Virus record (IMG/VR): IMGVR_UViG_3300026521_000466
Coordinates: 62,001 to 126,000 of that record
Length of the DNA: 64,000 nucleotides
Strand: one strand, 5' to 3'
Source of the DNA: a virus
The position numbers were made by a program, and so were the translations under genes. This document shows positions 52,478-59,925 of this stretch, piece by piece (within the stretch, counting starts at the first letter, position 1; each line of letters starts with the position of its first letter). The notes beneath the pieces were generated by a model that saw only the letters and a list, made by a program, of their open reading frames with translations, was not told the origin of the DNA and made no database searches.

Positions 52478-53078
52478 GATAGATACTCTGTTTGACACAA
52501 GACTCCCCATCGTGACAGAAGTTCACGATGTGGGAAAAAAGAGTTATATCAATAGGACAGATGACAATTTCGATTTTATCGGAGAAGATTCTTTTAAAAT
52601 ACTCTATAGTAAACGAGAGAGGTTTCATTTACATAAAGCAAAACCTACCCTTATGTTTGAAGAGATAGGTAATATGGCAAATAAAATGATTAAAGAGAAT
52701 GAAGGAGTTAGCATTGAGTTGATTCTAAACATTTATCCTTATGAATTAATGCCTGTTGAAATATGTAACTTTATGGAGCTATTAGAAGAAACATATCCAT
52801 TTTGCAAAATCACCATAGCTGATATAAAACCAACATATGAAATATTAAGTCGATATAATGTAACAGTATGTTATACAGGGATAGAGTTGTTAGAGGATGC
52901 TTTTCGACACGGAGCTGATATACTATCATCTGATACGTCATTGGTCGTCCCTGCATTGGCTAGTCGGTATGCTAATGGTTTAGATATAGTGAATGGCTTC
53001 AAGGCAACCATGAAAGAGTTTGAACCAATAATAAACTTAGTTTACTACGATGCGATATATTGGTCTCATTATGAATAA
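52455..53078 (+). CDS. Unknown protein (207 aa)
   Basis: Starts within the end of the frameshifted gene, with AGGAACGCCAA before ATG 52455. The sequence has an alternating alpha/beta pattern in the second half (SIELILNIYPYELMPV, KITIADIKPTYEIL, NVTVCYTGIELLEDA), reminiscent of a Rossmann-like or response-regulator-type fold, but without a catalytic signature. Coupling to the preceding genes implies a shared process. Unknown. Confidence 0.65.
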   Translation: MKMTIYTEIDTLFDTRLPIVTEVHDVGKKSYINRTDDNFDFIGEDSFKILYSKRERFHLHKAKPTLMFEEIGNMANKMIKENEGVSIELILNIYPYELMPVEICNFMELLEETYPFCKITIADIKPTYEILSRYNVTVCYTGIELLEDAFRHGADILSSDTSLVVPALASRYANGLDIVNGFKATMKEFEPIINLVYYDAIYWSHYE

Positions 53079-53168
53079 TATATTTATATGACTATAAATG
53101 TTATGTAGTCAAAAATACCTATGATATGGTATTTGCAAATATCAAATTAACACAATAAAGGACATTTT

Positions 53169-54479
53169 ATGTTTACACTTAAATCTATGGTAACGGCTGC
53201 GGCTGAGCCAAATCTCGAAAGCCATCAACAAGACGATGGTGCAAAAGCATTTGTAACTGGTTATGAAGCTGGTATGATGGACGCTCAAGTTGAGCAAGGA
53301 TTCTCTCTTCTTTCTGAAGCATGTGATGATATGGACAATATGAGCGAAGCAAGAGCAATTGTTGCAAGTAACCTTGAAAGCGGAACTGTTACAAATGAAC
53401 TGCAAGAAGCATACCAATCTGTAATGTATCGCATGGAAGGTAAATATGGAATCACTGGTCTTGGTGATGTAAACCTTGAAAGTGGAGAAGCTGTAAAAGG
53501 ATTCTTGAAAAACCTCGCTGCCGGCGCTGCACAAATCATTGCTAAGATCACTGCAATGGCTAAAAAAGTATGGCTTAACTTCTCTGCATGGCTTGCTACT
53601 TCTGACGACAAAGTTAAATCTCTGAAGAAGAAACTTGAAAAAGCAAAAGAAGAAGGAAAAGAATTCAGAATCAAAGGTGAGAAAAAAGCCGATCAATTTG
53701 CTACAATAGTTGCAAAAGCAGAACTGGTTGTTCCAAGCGAAAGCCTAATATACCAAGGTGATGACAAATTCAAGACTGACGGCCTAAAACCTTCTGATGC
53801 TAAAACCGCCGTTGAAGCCGCACTTGCTGGCGAACTTGACACCAATGCAATTGCAGAAAATGGTAAATTGGGATATGCTAGACTAAATCTCCCAGTAGAA
53901 AAACTTGACATTTCAAATGAAAAAGATGAGTTCTTGTTGAAAGACAAAAATACAATAACATATCTTGTTGGAATGACTACAACTTCATTCTCTGTACTCG
54001 CTATAAACACTGAGTTTACCCCAGAAGATTCTACTGAAGATCCATTCTATGTTGCAAAACTAATCTCCTTTAACAGAGAAGTTGATATTGAAGGTGATCT
54101 GGATAAAACGAAAGAGGACCTCTTTGGTAAAACAAATATCGATGCTGATGAAGAAGTGAATGTGAAAAAAGATGATCTCCACGTTGAAAAGGTAATTACA
54201 CTATGTAATACTTTACCAAAAGCAAAAGATCTTCAGAACAGTATCAAAAAAGGTTTCAAAGGCCTTGATAAAACAGCAAAAGCTGTAGAAAAAACTTTCG
54301 GTAAAGTTGATGATTGGGAAGGTAAAGGTAAAGCTGCCGCTGCGAAGAAAACCGCATACGTTGCTGCATCCAGAGCACTCTACTCAAATGTAAAATGGAA
54401 ACTTGACGTTTACAGATCTACATTGGCAATCGTAGAGTTTGTTGCAGGTAACCTCTCCAAACCAACAGAAACCAAATAA
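53169..54479 (+). CDS. Probable inner-head (inner-body/ejection) protein, paralogue of next gene (436 aa)
   Basis: The protein carries NLES three times, at residues 15-18, 68-71 and 102-105, each a candidate prohead-protease site, so the N-terminal 100 residues may be a removable propeptide. Then come an amphipathic or membrane-active stretch (FLKNLAAGAAQIIAKI, KKVWLNFSAWL), a Lys/Glu coiled segment, a beta-rich middle with YLVGMTTTSFSVLAI and a helical end. Codon choice is distinct and looks like that of the capsid gene, which fits high expression. The same order is found in the next gene. Abundant paralogous inner-body proteins are known in phiKZ; assignment here is by analogy. Confidence 0.65.
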   Translation: MFTLKSMVTAAAEPNLESHQQDDGAKAFVTGYEAGMMDAQVEQGFSLLSEACDDMDNMSEARAIVASNLESGTVTNELQEAYQSVMYRMEGKYGITGLGDVNLESGEAVKGFLKNLAAGAAQIIAKITAMAKKVWLNFSAWLATSDDKVKSLKKKLEKAKEEGKEFRIKGEKKADQFATIVAKAELVVPSESLIYQGDDKFKTDGLKPSDAKTAVEAALAGELDTNAIAENGKLGYARLNLPVEKLDISNEKDEFLLKDKNTITYLVGMTTTSFSVLAINTEFTPEDSTEDPFYVAKLISFNREVDIEGDLDKTKEDLFGKTNIDADEEVNVKKDDLHVEKVITLCNTLPKAKDLQNSIKKGFKGLDKTAKAVEKTFGKVDDWEGKGKAAAAKKTAYVAASRALYSNVKWKLDVYRSTLAIVEFVAGNLSKPTETK

Positions 54480-54498
54480 TACCATATCCAGGTATATT

Positions 54499-54520
54499 CA
54501 GTATGGCTCATGCCATACTG
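54499..54520 (+). terminator. Terminator of the inner-head gene
   Basis: CAGTATGGC / GCCATACTG stem, loop TCAT, followed by GATACTATCTTTT. Confidence 0.7.
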
Positions 54521-54625
54521 GATACTATCTTTTAATTGTTTTATATTCCGTTGTTTATATTCTTTTTATATTGAAATATACACTAAACTGATTTTCTATG
54601 ATTATACTATAAAAAGGGAATAACT

Positions 54626-55603
54626 ATGTTTAATATTAAAGAAATGGTTAAAGATTATAAAGGACAGGAATACTTTGAACCAAACTATAATTTAGAAGAT
54701 GATGCTGAAAAATATATGAGTGACACAGAAGATATAGCCAAACACTGTTTTGACAGATCTACACTTGGTGATATATATATGTCTCTTAAAGACGTTAACA
54801 TGGAAGGATTTGTAAAAAACACAGCAGATATTATCAAGAGTCTATGGATACGATTTAAAGAGATGTTGTCTAAAATACTCAATGTTGTAAAAAAAGCATG
54901 GTTGCGAACAGTGATCTTCTTTGCAAAAAAAGATAAAGAGTTAACAAGGTATAAAGAAAGAGCCGGTAAAGCTATTATGATAGAGAGCACGAATAAGAAT
55001 GCGCTGAAGGACCTCTTACAAAATTATGGTTTCAACTATAAATTAGGATTTATAACAAACGCAGACGTTGACTCAAGTGCATTGCATACAGATAAAGACT
55101 ATGATAGAATACGTGATATCATCAAGTATGTAAAGAAACCAAAATCTAAAACAGTAGATTATCTTATGGGGAAAAGCAATGCCTCTTTTATCGCTATTGA
55201 TAAAGATGCTGTATACTTGACATCAATAAGTAAAGAATCAAATAACGAAAAGTATGCTAGTATGTATAAAGAGATTGTGGATCATAAATATTATGATGAA
55301 GCAAAGAAAAAAATGTACAAAGATATTGACGATGGTGATATTACAGAAGGTGTTAAGAGTCTATTTGCAAATATTGAACCATTTGACATTATCAAAACAA
55401 AGCTTAACAAAGCATCATCTATGTTAGAAGGGTATGCCCATAGAATAGAAGCACTCATGAATGAGAATACAAGCGACACAAAGAGAGTACAGCTGCGTTA
55501 TGAGACGTATAATACTGAAGTAAAGTATATTTACTATACTATTAAGTATATGATACGCCAAACTAAACTTGGACTCAATATGGGCGAGTTACTATTTGAT
55601 TAA
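54626..55603 (+). CDS. Probable inner-head protein, paralogue of previous gene (325 aa)
   Basis: Shares with the previous gene a candidate processing motif (NMEG at 58-61, with NLED at 22-25), an amphipathic segment (FKEMLSKILNVVKKAWL), a charged KKDKELTRYKERAGKA stretch, the middle DYLMGKSNASFIAID and a helical C-terminus. The protein is shorter mainly because the propeptide-like part is shorter. It has its own ribosome site AAAAAGGGAATAACT. A virion role is inferred; ejection with the DNA is possible. Confidence 0.65.
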   Translation: MFNIKEMVKDYKGQEYFEPNYNLEDDAEKYMSDTEDIAKHCFDRSTLGDIYMSLKDVNMEGFVKNTADIIKSLWIRFKEMLSKILNVVKKAWLRTVIFFAKKDKELTRYKERAGKAIMIESTNKNALKDLLQNYGFNYKLGFITNADVDSSALHTDKDYDRIRDIIKYVKKPKSKTVDYLMGKSNASFIAIDKDAVYLTSISKESNNEKYASMYKEIVDHKYYDEAKKKMYKDIDDGDITEGVKSLFANIEPFDIIKTKLNKASSMLEGYAHRIEALMNENTSDTKRVQLRYETYNTEVKYIYYTIKYMIRQTKLGLNMGELLFD

Positions 55604-55614
55604 AAAAAGATACA

Positions 55615-55642
55615 CTCTGTAGGAGCATGTGCTCCTACAGAG
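55615..55642. terminator. Bidirectional terminator
   Basis: Thirteen-base inverted repeat CTCTGTAGGAGCA / TGCTCCTACAGAG with loop TG; the minus-strand stop lies in one arm. Confidence 0.75.
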
Positions 55643-56213
55643 ATGTTTTAATCTCAGTGACGTCTTCTCCACTATTTATCTTTTTACAATATGCTGTATA
55701 AACATCTTGTAACATAAGATAGTCGCTTATAGACAATCCTCCTGTTGGAGATGTATAGAAGCCACCCTCATGATCTGGTGTGGATCTACCTGCGTGTATC
55801 TCTTTATAATCTATGGTATCTTTAATATCTTCCACTGCACCATAGTCAAAATCAAATCCAGCAATAACCTGATCTTCTTTTGCCTTGTACATTTCATCAA
55901 GATACATAAGTCCATAAACCATATCCTCTGTAGGGTCGTAGAACTCTTCTAATAACTCAGGCATATATAGATCAAGAGTAAATATCTCTTCATAAATACC
56001 TGTTATATCATCATAGACATCATCTACAAGTTGTAGATACTCGTCTGATTCATAGAAGTCCACTACTCTCCTTGTATCAATCCATGCATCTCGCCCCATG
56101 TCATTCAGCATACTACTGAACTTATCCATGCCGGAGCTCAATGATGAGATGTCCACCACCCTTCCCTCACGTTGTGCAAAGGCTTGATAGTTTAAATAGG
56201 ATGTATCTGCCAT
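55635..56213 (-). CDS. Acidic unknown protein (192 aa)
   Basis: AAAGGATAAAT precedes ATG 56213, and the gene begins two bases after the stop of the beta-prime N gene, so it is co-transcribed with it. The protein is very acidic and Tyr-rich (DLYMPELLEEFYDPTEDMVYG), mostly helical. No motif recognised. Association with the polymerase operon makes a transcription-related role conceivable; phiKZ's non-virion polymerase has a fifth subunit of unrelated sequence, but there is no evidence that this is it. Confidence 0.65.
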   Translation of the reverse strand: MADTSYLNYQAFAQREGRVVDISSLSSGMDKFSSMLNDMGRDAWIDTRRVVDFYESDEYLQLVDDVYDDITGIYEEIFTLDLYMPELLEEFYDPTEDMVYGLMYLDEMYKAKEDQVIAGFDFDYGAVEDIKDTIDYKEIHAGRSTPDHEGGFYTSPTGGLSISDYLMLQDVYTAYCKKINSGEDVTEIKTSL

Positions 56214-56215
56214 AT

Positions 56216-57658
56216 TTATCCTTTCAGTAGTTTCTCTTGTTGATATATTGCATTAGAGATTGTCATAGTGGTAATATCAGGCACAGCTACTTTTCCGAAA
56301 ACTTCACCTGGAGATGACGCACAACTTAATGATGTATTATGCGGCTTAAATACACTAAACATATCTGCTAACTTCTTATCTAGTGGAAGCGCTATATTAA
56401 GTTGGTCACCGTCAACATCGGCATTTGGTAAAGGCATAACCATTAAAGACATACTCAGAGTCTCATCATAAACATTCTCCTTCACATATGTGATACGTTG
56501 AAGTAGTTCGGATGCATTGTTCTGCGATGGATTTCGTTGCAATAGTGCAGGTATACCATCTCCGGATTCCTTTAAGAGTATTTGTATCACATCCCATATT
56601 ACATCCACCTTTTTAATCTCAGCTTCAAACAGAAGATCGGTGATCTCATTATATGAATAGTTCATGCGATTATACATAATATTTATTATGTGTAAACGTA
56701 ATACTACAATAGCTATCTTCCACGGTATGTGAAGCTCATCTATCTCATGCTTTCCTACAATAGGAGTAAGTACAGCTCTAAATGAGAAGTGAGCTCTAAA
56801 TCCATAGAGATTCTTTCTCCACAACCCACTCTTTGAAGAGAGTAAATCATTGGTTATTCCAAGGTCGGCGTTTGCTAGTAATGAAATGATACGACCTGTA
56901 ATCTTTTCATTATACTCTTTTTTATTTAAGTCTTTATACCTAATGTAGAGCAGTGCAGTATTGACAACCTCTGTAAGATACCCTTGGATAAATTGGCCTT
57001 TATTTGTCTTCTCCTGGATTACAAACCTCCTGTTTGGAAGGGGGAGTCTATCAGATAGAATAGTCTCCTTATGATTTCTATAGACATCTATGAGCTTATT
57101 TATCCTAAGTCTCTTTTTCTTATCCGTGGTTACAGATGCAATTACGGAGAGTATCTTTACAAGGTTCTGTTGGAAGTACGTATAACTTCTTTCTAAACCA
57201 GTAATAGACTTTACTGCATTCATTACCCTGCTAGTCACTGCATTGAGACGAATGTTGTATCTCTTATTACTGAACCATGTGATAAGAGAGAAGTTCCCAT
57301 TTTGCAGGCCCAGTGTTTTATCCATCAGCAATATATAATGCGGAGAGATAAACTGTGGCATATTTGGAAATTTCTGTAACCAAGCAAAAGGCATATAGTC
57401 AGTATAGGCCTCTCTAACCTCTGTATTGCACGATTTACAGACGACACCTATATCTGCATTCTTCACCAACTCTCCGCAGTAGCAGGACGCTACAAGAGAG
57501 ATAACATCATCATTGATGGTAGTCTTGATCGCCTTCTCCAGTATCTCTCTATCTTTTTGACTATTGTAGTCAAGTTTGGCAATATCCAAAATAAGCGATG
57601 GGTCTATTGTATTGTATAGACTATCAATATCTGTCATTACAGCCTGTAACGATTTCAT
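56216..57658 (-). CDS. Phage multisubunit RNA polymerase, beta-prime N-terminal half with catalytic loop (480 aa)
   Basis: NADVDGDQ at residues 412-419 is the universally conserved Mg-binding loop (NADFDGDQ). SKSGLWRKNLYGFRAHFSFR at 275-294 matches the beta-prime [20 protein letters not shown] region, and QRNPSQN at 374-380 matches RAPTLH. Cys 59, 61, 74 and 77 form a zinc ribbon. The protein ends shortly after the catalytic loop, as in phiKZ-type split subunits. It carries an early-type promoter (57690-57699), which groups it with the beta and beta-prime C genes at 16-20 kb, so it is probably part of the non-virion enzyme. Confidence 0.92.
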   Translation of the reverse strand: MKSLQAVMTDIDSLYNTIDPSLILDIAKLDYNSQKDREILEKAIKTTINDDVISLVASCYCGELVKNADIGVVCKSCNTEVREAYTDYMPFAWLQKFPNMPQFISPHYILLMDKTLGLQNGNFSLITWFSNKRYNIRLNAVTSRVMNAVKSITGLERSYTYFQQNLVKILSVIASVTTDKKKRLRINKLIDVYRNHKETILSDRLPLPNRRFVIQEKTNKGQFIQGYLTEVVNTALLYIRYKDLNKKEYNEKITGRIISLLANADLGITNDLLSSKSGLWRKNLYGFRAHFSFRAVLTPIVGKHEIDELHIPWKIAIVVLRLHIINIMYNRMNYSYNEITDLLFEAEIKKVDVIWDVIQILLKESGDGIPALLQRNPSQNNASELLQRITYVKENVYDETLSMSLMVMPLPNADVDGDQLNIALPLDKKLADMFSVFKPHNTSLSCASSPGEVFGKVAVPDITTMTISNAIYQQEKLLKG

Positions 57659-57689
57659 TTTTTCTCCTTTTTCTGTTTGGTTACACTTT

Positions 57690-57699
57690 AATAATATAT
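57690..57699 (-). promoter_or_regulatory. Early-type promoter element ATATATTATT for beta-prime N
   Basis: Followed on the minus strand by AAAGTG; 32 bases before ATG 57658, and 10 bases after the end of the polymerase second-half gene. Confidence 0.6.
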
Positions 57700-57708
57700 A
57701 AATAGTAA

Positions 57709-59832
57709 TTACTCATATGTATCTTTTATCAAAATACCATCTCTTTTATTTACTCCCAACAAAGAAGCTACCATATAGATAGGTGACAACATATCTTCTA
57801 CAGCTCTTACTCTATCATATATATCAAGTATCTCTTTTGGGAGTCCATTGTTTTTTATAATATCATAAGGGAGTAGAAAATTGGTATATTTAAATCTTTT
57901 GTTTCTTTTGTTGAAGTTTTCAAATTTGGCAGCCAGTGATTTGTCTTCCATATTATTTAGGTAGTTTGTACACTTTGATTTCTTATCAATACTAACATTG
58001 ACTTTCAGTGCAAGGTACGGCGGTTCTAGAACAGGGCCGTATTTATCTGCAAACACATCCCTCCATAACTTATAGTGTAAGAAGTTATTTGCATCTTCTC
58101 CATCCTTATATGTTTCAGCAGCATTGATATTAGAGAATTTACATGCTCCCACAGGATCTTCTTCTATAATGTTAAGTACAGCATTTTCCAGGTAGACTAT
58201 TTTATCAATAACCGTTCTAAGATCAATCCTTTTACCAGACTCCAATGAAGTAACAATGTACTCGACCAATTTATCCTTTTCATCATTAAACGCTTTAAGG
58301 ATATTACCCGCAATAAGATTCACACCATGATATCCAAGTTCCATGTCTTTCATAATAGACATCTCTTTTACAAGAGTGTTTTCTATATAGTGTTTAGAGG
58401 CATGTGTTGGAAGGAATGATGAAAAGAAATACTCTGATTTCATATCTATATCACCTATACGGTCTTTATCAATATTCATATTGACACCTAATAACATCAA
58501 TATATTACGAATAGTCTCAGATACAAATATACCTGCCGCTGCTGCATACCCTACTGTTTTATCATTTACTACATAGAGGCCAAACCTCTCTTTAATATAG
58601 TGCGTGTATGTTGATACTGTTGAATCAGTGTCTGAAAGAATAATGATTCTTCTATTGGCCAGCTTTATTTTTGAAACATTGGGAGGAACTACTTTTGATT
58701 TAAAGAACGCATTTACCAATGGTGTAATTGCTTCCATAGTGCGGTCTATATTCTTCATTGTTCCCGTTACTTCTCTGCCTAGCTGCGTGTCTTTATATTT
58801 ATAAAGATCTTTATCTTTTCCGCGCAGTTGCTTTATCATAACGTGATAGAGTAGATTAAGTTTATAGTCAGATGATTTATATACATAGTCGATATCAGCA
58901 TCAGCCTCTTTAACAGATGAAAGAGTACTTAACATATCCTCTATAAACTCTTTATTCAGTTTATGTAAATGGTATAGGTCGAATGTGTAATAGACAGACA
59001 TTCTTTCCAACTCATCAAGTGTCTCTATATAGTTATATATGATTTCAAAATACTTTTTATTTCTCCAATAGTAGTTGCTGTTATAGAGTACCAATAATGC
59101 AATGTCTTTTACAGTAGGTACTTTTAAAGAATAAACCTCTTTAGCTTTCTGTATAGCTCCCCTATCCATATAGGTCACTAATGCATTTAAATGCCTCAGA
59201 ACGTCCTCTGGAGTATAGTATAGGCGTGTTCCTGCGACAATAGACTCACTGATCGTATTTGCTGTACTGGTAAATATTCTGGTAGTAGATGTCAATGCAT
59301 AGTGACTAGAATGGTGTGACAGAGGATATTTTTTCAATGCGTACATTCCGGAAAGTGAATTATTTTTTACTTTCTTAGCTACCTGTAATGTACCATAGAT
59401 AATTGTATTGGTCTCATCGCCTGCATCATAATACTCTTTTGCTTTTTTCTTAAATACAGATCTCTCTTTTTTATTCACATCAGTCCACACACTGTGTACC
59501 GAGTCCCACTTATTTCCCTCATAATCAACTTTTGTATAACAACTGAATGATGGAGCTATAGTTAATTTATCCCTCTGTATAGTTTTGACATAGGTACTTA
59601 ACCCCACTATAGTCTCTTCTCTATCCAGTGTTTTTAAATCCTTTTGATCTATAACTATCTTTCTCTCTTTAAATTTATCCTTAAATATCTTAACAGCTAC
59701 TTCTCTTGCCTTCTCTTTTCCTATTCCTTTTTTCTTCATGATATAGGTGGTAACTTGCTCCACCCATCCGGATATATAGTCCAGATCAAAATCATACTCT
59801 TCAAACTCTTTTACAAAAGGATTAATGCTCAT
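57709..59832 (-). CDS. Family B DNA polymerase, fingers/palm half with motifs B and C (707 aa)
   Basis: KVKNNSLSG at residues 154-162 is motif B (KxxxNSxYG, with Ser in place of Tyr). The palm motif C is ILSDTDSTV at 398-406 (YxDTDS), with Asp 401 and 403. About 240 residues separate B from C, far more than in most family B enzymes, which suggests an inserted domain. The first 90 residues have no equivalent in the other half. Exonuclease motifs and motif A are missing here and lie in the gene at 43132-44883. The two products must assemble into one enzyme if the polymerase is active. Confidence 0.85.
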   Translation of the reverse strand: MSINPFVKEFEEYDFDLDYISGWVEQVTTYIMKKKGIGKEKAREVAVKIFKDKFKERKIVIDQKDLKTLDREETIVGLSTYVKTIQRDKLTIAPSFSCYTKVDYEGNKWDSVHSVWTDVNKKERSVFKKKAKEYYDAGDETNTIIYGTLQVAKKVKNNSLSGMYALKKYPLSHHSSHYALTSTTRIFTSTANTISESIVAGTRLYYTPEDVLRHLNALVTYMDRGAIQKAKEVYSLKVPTVKDIALLVLYNSNYYWRNKKYFEIIYNYIETLDELERMSVYYTFDLYHLHKLNKEFIEDMLSTLSSVKEADADIDYVYKSSDYKLNLLYHVMIKQLRGKDKDLYKYKDTQLGREVTGTMKNIDRTMEAITPLVNAFFKSKVVPPNVSKIKLANRRIIILSDTDSTVSTYTHYIKERFGLYVVNDKTVGYAAAAGIFVSETIRNILMLLGVNMNIDKDRIGDIDMKSEYFFSSFLPTHASKHYIENTLVKEMSIMKDMELGYHGVNLIAGNILKAFNDEKDKLVEYIVTSLESGKRIDLRTVIDKIVYLENAVLNIIEEDPVGACKFSNINAAETYKDGEDANNFLHYKLWRDVFADKYGPVLEPPYLALKVNVSIDKKSKCTNYLNNMEDKSLAAKFENFNKRNKRFKYTNFLLPYDIIKNNGLPKEILDIYDRVRAVEDMLSPIYMVASLLGVNKRDGILIKDTYE

Positions 59833-59897
59833 TGGAATTTCCTTATTATTTTATTCCCTTATCATTAATATTTGTCAAAATAAAAAAGTTATCACAC

Positions 59898-59915
59898 CAT
59901 GGGATTAATCCCATG
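59898..59915 (-). terminator. Terminator of the 582-residue gene
   Basis: Eighteen-base palindrome CATGGGATT and complement, followed on the minus strand by GTGTGATAACTTTTTTATTTTG. Confidence 0.7.
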
Positions 59916-59925
59916 ATGTAATGTG

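Noticed and set aside
53074-53083. Another AATAATATAT string resembling the early promoter element
   Set aside because: It sits at the end of a plus-strand gene and reads toward the minus strand, antisense to coding sequence for over 2.5 kb, with no minus-strand gene to serve. Likely chance in AT-rich DNA.
57709-59832. First impression as the N-terminal half of RNA polymerase beta
   Set aside because: The neighbouring gene is beta-prime N, but the sequence contains KxxxNS and SDTDS motifs of family B DNA polymerase and no beta-subunit motif.
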